Origin: G963665815 sp942492065
Lineage (GTDB): Bacteria; Cloacimonadota; Cloacimonadia; Cloacimonadales; JAIOQZ01
Assembly: GCA_942492065.1 (NCBI GenBank)
Contig: CALODV010000008.1
Location: 1,219,204 to 1,283,203, forward strand
DNA length: 64,000 nucleotides
Direction: 5' to 3'
The notes under the pieces: model-generated
What the model was told of the DNA's origin: nothing
What the model saw: the letters and a program-made list of their open reading frames with translations, nothing else
The model's database searches: none
Made by a program: the position numbers and the translations under genes
Shown here: in pieces, positions 1 to 8,429 of the stretch
Layout: the number at the start of each line of letters is the position of its first letter
Position numbering within the stretch: the first letter of the stretch is position 1

Positions 1-454
1 ATTTCTCATCTTCATCGTCATGATCGTCATCGTGCTCCGGAAGAATGTTTTTCTCCAGAAAAGCCGTCTCACCTTCCAGAACAAACTTAAGCTGTTCCAG
101 TGACCAGTTTCCTTCATGTCTGCCAATTCCATGCATGAACTTAGGGAATTCAATGAATGAAACGACTTCATCACCGATTTTCGCAGTGAACTTACCTTCT
201 ACAATCACTGCAAAAGGAAAATGTGTTCCGGGAAGTCCCAGTTCCTTGATCAAATCAGCATTCTTTTCATCTTCGATGTTATAATATCTAACCTCATACT
301 TTTCTGCAAAGGCTTCCATAATAGGCTTAACTTTCTCAAGCACCCGCAGCGATGGTTTACGTTCTTTGTAAAAAACAGAAACCTTCATTCTGTCTATTGC
401 GTTCAGCATCATTGTAGAGGCAAGTATTGAAATTATTAACAATATATGTTTCAT
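1..454 (-). CDS. Exported thioredoxin-fold-like protein, 3' end cut by window edge
   Basis: About 151 codons are visible before the window edge. The start is an ATG at 454 followed by a hydrophobic signal peptide (MKHILLIISILASTMMLNA). The mature part begins MKVSVFYKERKPSLRVLEKV, resembling the first strand and helix of a thioredoxin fold, and later shows a thioredoxin-like LPGTHFPFAVIVEGK stretch. No CxxC is visible where a redox-active thioredoxin would carry it, so this is probably a non-catalytic relative. The visible C-terminal part is rich in Asp and His (EHDDDHDDED), which might bind metal. The thioredoxin assignment is an inference from pattern only, and the true C-terminus lies outside the window. 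Confidence 0.6.
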   Translation of the reverse strand, partial: MKHILLIISILASTMMLNAIDRMKVSVFYKERKPSLRVLEKVKPIMEAFAEKYEVRYYNIEDEKNADLIKELGLPGTHFPFAVIVEGKFTAKIGDEVVSFIEFPKFMHGIGRHEGNWSLEQLKFVLEGETAFLEKNILPEHDDDHDDEDEK

Positions 455-566
455 TGTTTCTCCTGTGTTGTTTTGAATAATAAGAAGAAAATCTGGACAT
501 GTTGTCAATAATTATCGAAAATATAATATAAGTACTTTCTGTAGACTGATCAGGATTGGAGGTAGT

Positions 567-1160
567 ATGAACCGTTTCAGATTATGTCTGTTCATGATTT
601 ACAGCATATCAAGTGTATATTTGATCGCAGATTCCATAGACAGCACCAAAACTTATCTGGAATTCTCACTGCGAAATGCACAGGGCGGATACGCCGATAA
701 ACGTTCTGACCTGAATCAGCTTGGGGGTGGACAGCTTGCACTGGAAGTCAAATACAGCGAATTCCCTCTCAGTTTGTGCTGGTTTGGAGAGTACTACACA
801 AATTCACCGGACCCTACCCATAACTATGAGATTAGAGGAATGGGCGGATTTAACGTGTTCTACTCAAAACGTCTCCTCAAAAACAGAAAGCTGAGGTTAT
901 ATGCCGGAGGAGGAGCCGGAGGTATGGATGTCCCCCGCGGAGAAGATCATCCGGGAGAAATCATTACGGATATGTTCTACAATATTGAAGCAGGAGCGTC
1001 TTACACCATTTTCTGGAAACTTGGTTTGTACGGTTTCTACAAATATCTGTATGCAGATGAACATTATAAAGGTAAACATGTTATAGAATTCCATGAGCAT
1101 ATAATTATGGTGGGAATAACTCTGGATTTCAAAGTAAAACTGCCGTGGAGAAAAATGTAA
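567..1160 (+). CDS. Exported protein, possible small outer-membrane beta-barrel
   Basis: A 197-aa protein with an N-terminal signal sequence (MNRFRLCLFMIYSISSVYLI) and a good ribosome site (GGAGGT) about 8 bases before the ATG. The body alternates hydrophobic and polar residues with many Tyr and Gly (for example YAGGGAGGMDVPRG, YTIFWKLGLYGFYKY) and ends in amphipathic strands (IIMVGITLDFKVKLPW). This is the look of an 8-stranded outer-membrane barrel or an outer-membrane-beta-barrel-domain protein. No specific function is recognisable. The gene stands alone and diverges from the exported protein at the window start. Confidence 0.6.
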   Translation: MNRFRLCLFMIYSISSVYLIADSIDSTKTYLEFSLRNAQGGYADKRSDLNQLGGGQLALEVKYSEFPLSLCWFGEYYTNSPDPTHNYEIRGMGGFNVFYSKRLLKNRKLRLYAGGGAGGMDVPRGEDHPGEIITDMFYNIEAGASYTIFWKLGLYGFYKYLYADEHYKGKHVIEFHEHIIMVGITLDFKVKLPWRKM

Positions 1161-1615
1161 GAGATTACTTAACTTTGACATCGAAGAAAGGATTCGGTAA
1201 AATGCTGCGCTTTTGGATGTTGTAGAGACACAACATCTTGAGTCTCAGAGTATAGTTTTTAGCCGATATACTTGTATGCAAAACTCAGACAAACGTCCGT
1301 TTGTCTCTACGCGGATGGGCAGAACTGCTCAAATCCTGCAAACACGATGTTCTCCCTCAATTAGGGAGATGTCGAGTTTACGAGACAGAGGGTTCATAAG
1401 ACGAAACAATGATTATTGTTACCCATGCTCTTGATTGATACCGAAATTGATCTGCACCACGTAGAGTTTTTCTGAAAGAAATAACTCCAGAAACAACTTG
1501 ATTTCTGACAACAATGAAGAGGTGATTTAGCGATGCTAAGCGTCGTTTAGAGTTTCAGCTAATATTTTTCGAGTTTTTCCTGTTTTTCGTGGTTTAATAA
1601 ATTAAGATGACAAAA
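1161..1615. repeat. Intergenic region with copy 1 of the modular interspersed repeat
   Basis: No convincing gene is present. Positions about 1285-1440 share several modules with the regions at 24.1, 26.3 and 55.4 kb. These are a block around GTCTCTACGCG and GGGCAGA (1299-1325), a perfect stem-loop TCTCCCT-caatt-AGGGAGA (1351-1369) running into GATGTCGAGTTTACGAGACA and GAGGGTT (to 1394), and an AACAATGATTATTG block near 1405-1420 also seen near 55599. The rest (1440-1615) shows nothing recognisable. Confidence 0.65.
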
Positions 1616-2209
1616 CTACTTCAAAGAATTAACTGCATAGTTCAAAGTAGACTCAACGATATTTTCCTGCCACGGGAAGGAAGGTCTAAGGACAAGCAGA
1701 CTGCTCAAACCAAATACAGTTGACCACAGAAACTGAGCTGCAGAGTCGAAATCCTGATCTTTGAACAAACCTTCTTCCACCCCCATCCTTACAAACTGCT
1801 TCATTAACTGATATCCCCTGAATCCCTTTAAATTCTCAACTGGTCCCGGATTGAAATCTGTATACTGCCCGGCAAGTAACCGGAGGTGTTCCGGATTGCT
1901 AAGGTGTTCGTTAACATACATGTTAAGATAAGCTTTGATCCTGCTTTCCACAGGTTGAGCTGAATCTGCCTGAAGTTCTTCTCCCTTTTCAAGGATGTTA
2001 ATATAGTGATCTTGTATAAGGTGTTGCAGAATCTCGCTTTTATTTGCAAAATAGTTGTATATTGTCGTGGGAGAATATTCAATCTTCAGTGCTATATTAC
2101 GCATGGAAACGTTATTAAATCCTTCAGTTGAGAACAATTCTCTGGCTGCATTAAGTATCTTTCTTTTTAGTTCTTTCTTTTCTTTCTGCTTTCGTTCGGC
2201 AATTCCCAT
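1616..2209 (-). CDS. TetR/AcrR-family transcriptional regulator
   Basis: A 197-aa one-component repressor. Residues about 10-60 form the TetR helix-turn-helix: KRKILNAARELFSTEGFNNV, then SMRNIALKIEYSPTTIYNYF, then ANKSEILQHL, a near-ideal match to the family. The remainder is the helical ligand and dimerisation domain with no recognisable ligand signature. I chose the ATG at 2209 because GGAG lies 7 bases upstream. A longer reading frame upstream lacks a ribosome site. No operon partner is adjacent, so the regulated genes cannot be inferred from context. Confidence 0.9.
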   Translation of the reverse strand: MGIAERKQKEKKELKRKILNAARELFSTEGFNNVSMRNIALKIEYSPTTIYNYFANKSEILQHLIQDHYINILEKGEELQADSAQPVESRIKAYLNMYVNEHLSNPEHLRLLAGQYTDFNPGPVENLKGFRGYQLMKQFVRMGVEEGLFKDQDFDSAAQFLWSTVFGLSSLLVLRPSFPWQENIVESTLNYAVNSLK

Positions 2210-2374
2210 TTTGAGTCTCCATTTTTTTTTCACATCGTTCTGAATATTTACAATGTTAATATAAAAATCGGTCAAGAAATATCTTGAAATTTCATTTCCC
2301 CTTGCAAAAATTTAAAAGCAAGGGTGTAGATAAAAAGAGCAATATTATTAATTATTTTAAAACTATCAGGCAGC

Positions 2375-2406
2375 AAAAAAAGGCTGTCAGAATACTAACA
2401 GCCTTT
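2375..2406 (-). terminator. Rho-independent terminator of the XRE regulator gene
   Basis: A 9-bp perfect stem (AAAGGCTGT 2379-2387 with ACAGCCTTT 2398-2406) and a 10-base loop. On the minus strand the hairpin is followed by a T run, the complement of the A run at 2375-2381. It lies about 40 bases after the stop of the minus-strand XRE gene. Confidence 0.8.
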
Positions 2407-2446
2407 GTTCAAATTTCTTAAGTAATTAATTAGTAGTAGTCACACC

Positions 2447-2776
2447 TTAACGATTGCGTCGTAATTCATCAATAAGGATATCCTGCAGTTTGATAATCTT
2501 ATCTTTTTCTGCTATTATTGCATCCTTATTATCAATGATTCTTTCATAGAACTTTGTCTTTTCGTCATCAAGTTCCTCAACAGGTGATTTGTAAAAATAA
2601 GACTCTTCAACGTCAAAGAATTCGGCAAGCTTCTGAGCGTTTCTTTTGCTGATTTTGCTGCCATTTTCATAAGCTGACAGAGTAGGTCTGGATATTTGAA
2701 CTTCACTGCTTAATGCATGTTGAGAAAGACCACTTTTAATCCTTAAAACACGTAAACGATCACCTGAACCTCTCAT
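2447..2776 (-). CDS. XRE-family DNA-binding protein with C-terminal coiled coil
   Basis: A 109-aa protein. Residues 6-60 are a Cro/CI-type helix-turn-helix (LRVLRIKSGLSQHALSSEVQ, ISRPTLSAYENGSKIS, KRNAQKLAEFFDVEESYF). Residues about 70-109 are highly charged and heptad-like (DKDAIIAEKDKIIKLQDILIDEL), probably a coiled coil for oligomerisation. The ATG at 2776 follows GGAG by 5 bases. The upstream 475-bp AT-rich region separates it from bamA on the other strand. No obvious target or partner is visible. Confidence 0.85.
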   Translation of the reverse strand: MRGSGDRLRVLRIKSGLSQHALSSEVQISRPTLSAYENGSKISKRNAQKLAEFFDVEESYFYKSPVEELDDEKTKFYERIIDNKDAIIAEKDKIIKLQDILIDELRRNR

Positions 2777-3252
2777 AATATCTCCATTCGTTTAATATTA
2801 GGTTAATAATGAAGGGACATGTCAAGTTGTCAATAAGAATTTACATTGTCAGCCATAAAAATTTAACAACATTTAGTGAAATATCTCTATACTCCTATTT
2901 TGCAGCATATTATAATGTCTACCATTATTTGACACTTAATCAATTTTATTATCATAGCATTATTACAAACAGAAAGCAAATTGAATGCAGTTTCATTATT
3001 ACTAATTCTGAACAGACAAACTCTGACATATTTTAACCTTGCTTACAAGTTTTGTGTAACTATAAATGTACTACTTCGTTAAGGAATAGACAGCTGATTT
3101 GCTTAATAACTATTAATATCAGAAGCTAATACAGTATTTAAAACCTGCTATATTGCCTATATAAATAACTGAATATTGCGAAACAGCTAAAAAATGCTTT
3201 ACTTTAATGAATTATTGAAAATTCATGACATGAATAATTCCACGGGGGATCC
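2777..3252. other. AT-rich divergent intergenic region, no gene seen
   Basis: About 475 bases between the minus-strand XRE regulator and bamA. Very AT-rich, with short open frames lacking ribosome sites or recognisable protein patterns. It presumably holds the promoters of both flanking genes. No clear -35/-10 pair, operator or RNA structure was identified by eye. Confidence 0.4.
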
Positions 3253-5481
3253 ATGAATAAGTTAATTGTCTTAATTCTAATTTTTCTTAGCCTGAGCAAT
3301 ATTGTTTTTGCTGCAGGCTCGAATGTAATATCTGAAATTAAAATTCAGGGAACATCTGTTATAGATGAGGATCTTATCAGGTCAGTTCTGACGTTTAAGG
3401 TCGGTGAATTTATAGATCAGAATGAAATATCAAAATCAATAAGAAACCTTTATCAGCTTGGTGTTTTTGATAATATTAATATCAGTGCTGAGGAAACAGA
3501 TTTAGGTATTGGTATTATCATATCAGTCAAAGAATATCCGGTTATTAAGAAAACTAAGGTTAAAGGGAACAAGCGCTATTCTAAAGACAAAGTTGAAAAC
3601 GAAGCAGGGTTTGTTGAAGGAGCATACTGGTCTCCTTTCCTCAAAGCTGAGATAGTTAAAGAAATCAAGAAACACTATCAAGATCTTAGTTATCACTATT
3701 CTGAAGTAGAATTTGACGTTCAAAATAATGACGATAATACTGTGAACATTGAACTTCAGGTTATTGAAGGCCAGAAAGTAAAAATTAAGAAAATTAACAT
3801 AAATGGCAATAAATTAGTTACAGCTAAAGAACTTCTTAAAAAAATGAAAACTAAAAAATCCAGTCTTTTCAGAAGTGGAAAATTCGATGAAGAAGAATTT
3901 AACACAGATTTAGAAAAGATTATTTCATATTACAATGAAAAAGGCTTTATAGATGCCAGAATAATCTCACATAATAAAGAAATTAAAGATAAAGACATGC
4001 TTATCGAAATTAACCTGTTTGAAGGTCAGCAGTTCAAATTCGGGAAGCTTGATATTACTGGTAATGAAAGATTTATCACCGATGTATTAATGAAGAACTT
4101 TACATTCGAGAAAGGCGATATATTCAATCTTGGACAGTTTGACAGAGAATTACAGAGTCTGTCCGAAATGTATTATGAAGATGGATATATCTACTCCAGT
4201 TTTGATCATATCATTGAGAAAAACGGAGATTTCATCAATATTATTATTGAAGTGAATGAGAACACAAGAGCAAAAATACATAAAATCCATATAGTTGGAA
4301 ACAATAAAACAAAAGAGAAGGTCATAAGACGTCAAATAGCTATTTCTCCCGGAGAATACTACAAACAGTCAAAAGTTATACAAACCCTGAGAAACATTTA
4401 CAATCTCGGTTTCTTTGAAGCCGATCTGTATCATACACCTGAGCCAATTAATTCCAACGGAGATATTGATCTCACAATCCACGTAAATGACAAACCTTCA
4501 GGAACAGCTAACGGTGGGATTGGATATAACAGTCAGGACAGTTTTGTGGGTATGCTGAGCCTTTCTCAGAACAATCTGCTTGGAAATGCCTGGACATCCA
4601 GCTTTTCATGGGAGTTTGGAGGTTCAACCCAGGATTTTGAACTGGACTTCACTAATCCATACATATATGATACGAATATTCTTGGAGGCTTAAGCCTTCA
4701 CCATACTCAGAAAGAATGGGATTCATTCAATTATAATGTTCTTACAAGCGGTGGATCTGTTCGTGTTGGTAAACACCTGGAATCTCTGAATTTCTCAAAA
4801 CTGATATTATCCTACTCTCTTACATCCAAGAAATATGAACTTCAGGACGAAGACGATGATGCTTCCTCATATCTTCTGGAATTAACTGAGAAAGGAACCC
4901 AGCACAACAGTTCTGTAAGCGTAACATTCTCCAGAGACAGCAGAGATAACTATTTCTTCGCTACCGGAGGAACTCAGTTTACACTTTATAATGAAATTGC
5001 CGGTGGTCCGCTTCAGGGAAATTTTGACTATTACAAAACTATCGGTGAGTTCAGATGGTATGTACCTACATTCTGGAAACTGGTATTGAGATCTAAACTG
5101 AGACTCGGTTATGCAACAGCTTTCGGCAGCTCAGATGAAGTACCGCCAGAAGAAAGATTCTATCTTGGCGGAACAGGTTCTGACGGTATCAGAGGCTACG
5201 CAGACAGATCCATAGGTCCACAGGACGGCGGTATAAGAGAAATACTCTTCTCTACAGAGTATGCATTCCCTATAGCTCCGGAAACCATCATAGGTCTTCT
5301 TTTCTTCGATTCTGGTAACAGTTATAACAACTTCGAAGAATTTAATCTCTGGGAGCTAAAAAAAGGCGCTGGTGCAGGCGTAAGAATTAAGACACCATTA
5401 GGTCTTATCGGATTTGACTTTGCACGCAACTTTGAGGATCATTCATGGGAACCTCACTTCCAGTTCGGAACAACTTTCTAA
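3253..5481 (+). CDS. bamA: BamA/Omp85 outer-membrane protein assembly factor
   Basis: A 742-aa protein close to the usual BamA size. It begins with a signal peptide (MNKLIVLILIFLSLSNIVFA) and then successive POTRA domains over about residues 25-420. They show the typical SEIKIQGTSVIDEDLIRSVL, VKGNKRYSKDKVENEA, ININGNKLVTAKELL, LDITGNERF and IHIVGNNKTKEKVIRRQIAI openings. Residues about 430-742 are the 16-stranded barrel, with the conserved ERFYLGGTGSDGIRGY (VRGF-like) motif and a terminal aromatic (TF). It folds and inserts outer-membrane proteins. GGGGGATCC precedes the ATG. The gene is monocistronic here, with neither skp/ompH nor lpx genes beside it. Confidence 0.95.
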   Translation: MNKLIVLILIFLSLSNIVFAAGSNVISEIKIQGTSVIDEDLIRSVLTFKVGEFIDQNEISKSIRNLYQLGVFDNINISAEETDLGIGIIISVKEYPVIKKTKVKGNKRYSKDKVENEAGFVEGAYWSPFLKAEIVKEIKKHYQDLSYHYSEVEFDVQNNDDNTVNIELQVIEGQKVKIKKININGNKLVTAKELLKKMKTKKSSLFRSGKFDEEEFNTDLEKIISYYNEKGFIDARIISHNKEIKDKDMLIEINLFEGQQFKFGKLDITGNERFITDVLMKNFTFEKGDIFNLGQFDRELQSLSEMYYEDGYIYSSFDHIIEKNGDFINIIIEVNENTRAKIHKIHIVGNNKTKEKVIRRQIAISPGEYYKQSKVIQTLRNIYNLGFFEADLYHTPEPINSNGDIDLTIHVNDKPSGTANGGIGYNSQDSFVGMLSLSQNNLLGNAWTSSFSWEFGGSTQDFELDFTNPYIYDTNILGGLSLHHTQKEWDSFNYNVLTSGGSVRVGKHLESLNFSKLILSYSLTSKKYELQDEDDDASSYLLELTEKGTQHNSSVSVTFSRDSRDNYFFATGGTQFTLYNEIAGGPLQGNFDYYKTIGEFRWYVPTFWKLVLRSKLRLGYATAFGSSDEVPPEERFYLGGTGSDGIRGYADRSIGPQDGGIREILFSTEYAFPIAPETIIGLLFFDSGNSYNNFEEFNLWELKKGAGAGVRIKTPLGLIGFDFARNFEDHSWEPHFQFGTTF

Positions 5482-5566
5482 AAAAAGTTGAAATAAATAT
5501 TGACACAGAAACGTCGGTTTTATTTGTTGTCAGAGTGCTTCAGCAATGAGGCTTGACTAAATGCTA

Positions 5567-5645
<79 letters not shown>

Positions 5646-5653
5646 TTTTAAAT

Positions 5654-5729
5654 GGGTGTTTAGCTCAGTTGGGAGAGCACCTGCCTTACAAGCAGGCTGT
5701 CAGGGGTTCAAGTCCCTTAACACCCACCA
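5654..5729 (+). tRNA. tRNA-Val, anticodon TAC (copy 1)
   Basis: The acceptor GGGTGTT (5654-5660) pairs with AACACCC (5719-5725), followed by A and encoded CCA. The anticodon stem CCTGC/GCAGG holds the loop CTTACAA, so the anticodon is TAC. The T arm is AGGGGTTCAAGTCCCT. It is 10 bases downstream of tRNA-Pro. Confidence 0.97.
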
Positions 5730-5758
5730 TAGATCATTAAAAAATAGAACATAGATTC

Positions 5759-5834
5759 GGGCGTTTAGCTCAGTTGGGAGAGCACCTGCCTTACAAGCAG
5801 GCTGTCAGGGGTTCAAGTCCCTTAACGCCCACCA
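5759..5834 (+). tRNA. tRNA-Val, anticodon TAC (copy 2)
   Basis: Identical to copy 1 except for a paired change in the acceptor stem: GGGCGTT pairs with AACGCCC instead of GGGTGTT with AACACCC. CCA is encoded. The last tRNA of the cluster, followed directly by a terminator. Confidence 0.97.
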
Positions 5835-5838
5835 TTTT

Positions 5839-5867
5839 AAAGGAAGTCTTTTGACTTCCTTTTTTTT
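5839..5867 (+). terminator. Terminator of the tRNA cluster
   Basis: Stem AAAGGAAGTC (5839-5848), TTTT loop, GACTTCCTTT (5853-5862), then a T run to 5867. It starts 5 bases after the CCA of the last tRNA-Val, so the three tRNAs are probably one transcript. Confidence 0.9.
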
Positions 5868-5926
5868 ATGCTTTACAGTTTTAATGCAATTTGCAACAAC
5901 TTATGAAAAATATCAAGGACACCCAA

Positions 5927-7096
5927 ATGAATATAAACATTAAATCCTTCTACTCCGAGTTTACCCAGAAGGAACAGAATCGCAGAATCACCTCTGCCCT
6001 CTCAGCTATAATGTCTGAAAAAGATATTACTTTCACCGAAACAGATACTCCTGATGCGCTTCTCATACTCTCAGGAGGAACAGAGAATCTCGTCATAGAC
6101 TTCCTGAACAGCACAGCTGTAAGTAATACCGTTTACTTACTCACACACCGCAGCAATAATTCCCTTCCGGCAGCTCTGGAAATATCAGCCTGGCTGCAGC
6201 AGAATGATATTGATTCACGTATAATCGATCTGGAATCGGCAAATGCCGCAGAAGAACTGAGAGAAATCATTGTAGATAAACAACCGCTTTACGGAAAGAG
6301 AATCGGAGTTATTGGCAAACCTTCCGACTGGCTTATTGCCAGCTCTCACTCTGCGGACATCGTCAAAAGACAATGGGGAGCTGATATTGTAGAGATATCA
6401 CTGACAGATTTCATAAAAGCTGTGGATGCAGAAAACCGCAAGATCAAAAACCATTCTCTGAATATGTTCTCAGATAAATATGAAGAACCAGAAGAAAACG
6501 ATAAGCTAAGCGCTGAAGCTGTTTATTACGTGTTAAAATCACTTATCAACTCTGAAAAGCTGGATGCAATCACTATTCGCTGTTTTGATCTTGTAAAAGA
6601 ACTCAAAACGACAGCCTGCTACGCCCTTGCCAGACTCAACAGTGAAAATATACCTGCAGGCTGCGAAGGCGATATACCAAGCATTATCGGAATACTGTGG
6701 GCAAAGGAACTTACAGGTAAGATTCCATGGATGGCAAATCCATCTGTTATTAACAGTGAAACCGGATCAATTATTCTGGCTCACTGCACTGCTCCCCTGC
6801 AGTATTTGAGCGATATTGTCTACCGATCTCATTTCGAATCTTCCTGTGCAGTAGGCATACAGGGTAATCTAAATTTCCAGGAAGTGACTATCTTAAGACT
6901 TGGTGGAAAAAACCTGGATAAAGTAAGTTGTTTTGAAGGAAAAGTTATCCGTCACCTGCAAAAGCCGGATTTATGCAGAACTCAGATTGAAGTTTCGATA
7001 CCTGAAAATGCTGTGAATGAACTCCTAAGGAGTCCACTGGGTAATCACTTGCTGGTTCTACCGGGAAAACACAGCACATTATTGCTGAAAAATTGA
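5927..7096 (+). CDS. L-fucose/L-arabinose-isomerase-like protein
   Basis: A 389-aa protein resembling the fucose-isomerase-like superfamily. The N-terminal half is a Rossmann-type domain (DALLILSGGTENLVIDFL, YLLTHRSNNSLPAALEISAW, GKRIGVIGKPSDWLIASS). The second half has the family sequence CFDLVKELKTTACYALARLN, GCEGDIPSI and PWMANPSVI. Members of this superfamily isomerise aldoses or are uncharacterised sugar enzymes, and the substrate cannot be assigned here. I chose the ATG at 5927, which AAGGA precedes by 7 bases. An in-frame TTG at 5891 has no ribosome site. No sugar-catabolism genes are adjacent. Confidence 0.7.
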   Translation: MNINIKSFYSEFTQKEQNRRITSALSAIMSEKDITFTETDTPDALLILSGGTENLVIDFLNSTAVSNTVYLLTHRSNNSLPAALEISAWLQQNDIDSRIIDLESANAAEELREIIVDKQPLYGKRIGVIGKPSDWLIASSHSADIVKRQWGADIVEISLTDFIKAVDAENRKIKNHSLNMFSDKYEEPEENDKLSAEAVYYVLKSLINSEKLDAITIRCFDLVKELKTTACYALARLNSENIPAGCEGDIPSIIGILWAKELTGKIPWMANPSVINSETGSIILAHCTAPLQYLSDIVYRSHFESSCAVGIQGNLNFQEVTILRLGGKNLDKVSCFEGKVIRHLQKPDLCRTQIEVSIPENAVNELLRSPLGNHLLVLPGKHSTLLLKN

Positions 7097-7108
7097 ATCA
7101 CCTTAGTT

Positions 7109-8023
7109 TCAGACTACTTTAGTCTTTGATGCTTTCTTTGTCCTATGTGTTATAAGATAGCCGGCTGCAATTATAAGCAGTCCGCCAACAACCAGATTTG
7201 TATTTAGCTGCAGATTAAGGAAAAGATACTCGTTTATTGTGGTAAACAGAATAGTGAAGACAAATAGAATAGATGTCAGATTTACCGGCAGATATTTCAT
7301 TGCGTAGTTCCAGAACAAATATGATAAACCGCTCTGGAAAACACCCATTTCAATGAGCCAGAACCATTGTAGAGGTGTGTATGGTTTTTGTCCTGAGGTA
7401 AATATGAATGGCATCATCGTAATAGATGAAATGACGAATATCTTGAACAGGAAACGAATTACTCCAACCGGATCCCCCTGCACTGCTTTAACCAGAACAG
7501 ATGAGAAGAACGTATAGAATCCAAATGTTATTCCTGTTGCTGCTCCGAGTATGACTCCAACCAGATATTTATCCGAGGACAAATCAAGATTCCCTTTACC
7601 GTAAACAATCAAGATCAATCCTGCAAACGCTGTGAGGAATGAGAATATTTCTTTTCTTGCCGGAGCAATCTTGTAAATTGCAAAGCTCATCATAAATACG
7701 AATATAGGAGACAGGTTTTCCAGAATCATAACTAAGGTTCCCGGAAGGTATTTCAACGCCATATGATATATAATTGAATTTCCTGTAAGCCCAATCAGAG
7801 AAATAAAGATAGTCAGTTTTGCATTGCTTTTCCAGTTAATTTTCATCTCTTTCTTTGCCAGCAGAAACAAACCAAACACAATTGTCCCTATCCAGAATCT
7901 GAAGCCAGTAACAAAATACATATCCACACCCTGCAAAGCCAGATATCTGCCTGCGGGTCCGTGTATCCCCCAGGAAAACAATGCTATAAAGGCGAATAAC
8001 AATCCTTTAACTCTGTCACTCAT
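7109..8023 (-). CDS. EamA/DMT-family multidrug or metabolite transporter
   Basis: A 304-aa integral membrane protein with about ten hydrophobic segments arranged as two EamA repeats. The repeats show LLFAFIALFSWGIHGPAGRY at the first segment and the typical LENLSPIFVFMMSFAI and LPVNLTSILFVFTILFTTIN stretches near the end of each repeat. It belongs to the drug/metabolite transporter superfamily of inner-membrane exporters. The ATG at 8023 is preceded by GGAG at 8 bases. The longer upstream reading is not supported. It converges with the fucose-isomerase-like gene, with only 12 bases between stops. The substrate is unknown. Confidence 0.88.
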   Translation of the reverse strand: MSDRVKGLLFAFIALFSWGIHGPAGRYLALQGVDMYFVTGFRFWIGTIVFGLFLLAKKEMKINWKSNAKLTIFISLIGLTGNSIIYHMALKYLPGTLVMILENLSPIFVFMMSFAIYKIAPARKEIFSFLTAFAGLILIVYGKGNLDLSSDKYLVGVILGAATGITFGFYTFFSSVLVKAVQGDPVGVIRFLFKIFVISSITMMPFIFTSGQKPYTPLQWFWLIEMGVFQSGLSYLFWNYAMKYLPVNLTSILFVFTILFTTINEYLFLNLQLNTNLVVGGLLIIAAGYLITHRTKKASKTKVV

Positions 8024-8429
8024 ATTTTCTCCATCTGTGAACGATGCATAATAATTCTGAATATCAAAATAATGCAAAGCTCAAAATATGATTTTTCGAT
8101 AAACACAAAAGAATAAGTTGAAGTTCTTTGTCTATATGTATTTCAAAAGTATTGTCATTTGTAATAAATCAGCATTCTTTATAAGTTTTAACATTCAAGT
8201 TATAATTAGTTAACAAAAATCGTTAGTACAAGAGTGAAGATTGATACTTTCCTGATTCAAAAATATATGTTAATAATGCAATAAGAAACTGAAAAAAAAC
8301 TAAAGCAGAGAGCTCTCCTTATCTCTGCTTTTTTTTATTTCATGCAATTCTGATTATTCTTGATAATTTTCCTTTACTTTGTGGATACATCAAATAAAAA
8401 AGTACTTAAGACTTAAAATAGGGGAATAG
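8024..8429. other. Divergent intergenic region, possible small transcript
   Basis: About 400 AT-rich bases between EamA and the first glycosyltransferase. Apart from the hairpin terminator at 8302-8337 no protein-coding pattern was found. If the terminator is used, a short untranslated RNA could be encoded in 8080-8337. No conserved RNA family was recognised. Confidence 0.35.
8302..8337. terminator. Bidirectional hairpin terminator with no obvious gene before it
   Basis: A 10-bp perfect stem (AAAGCAGAGA 8302-8311, TCTCTGCTTT 8322-8331) followed by T8 on the plus strand and flanked by an A8 run upstream. It therefore looks like a terminator in both directions. It lies between divergent genes (EamA on the minus strand, glycosyltransferase on the plus strand), where no annotated transcript should end. 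Confidence 0.7.

Noticed and set aside
5471..5490. Hairpin CAACTTT-ctaa-AAAAAGTTG just after bamA as terminator
   Set aside because: The stem is short, AT-rich and not followed by a T run; a TTGACA box follows instead, so it is not convincing.
5500..5528. TTGACA at 5500 as tRNA cluster promoter
   Set aside because: The -35 is perfect, but no -10 at 16-18 bases is better than half-matched, so a precise promoter is not listed.
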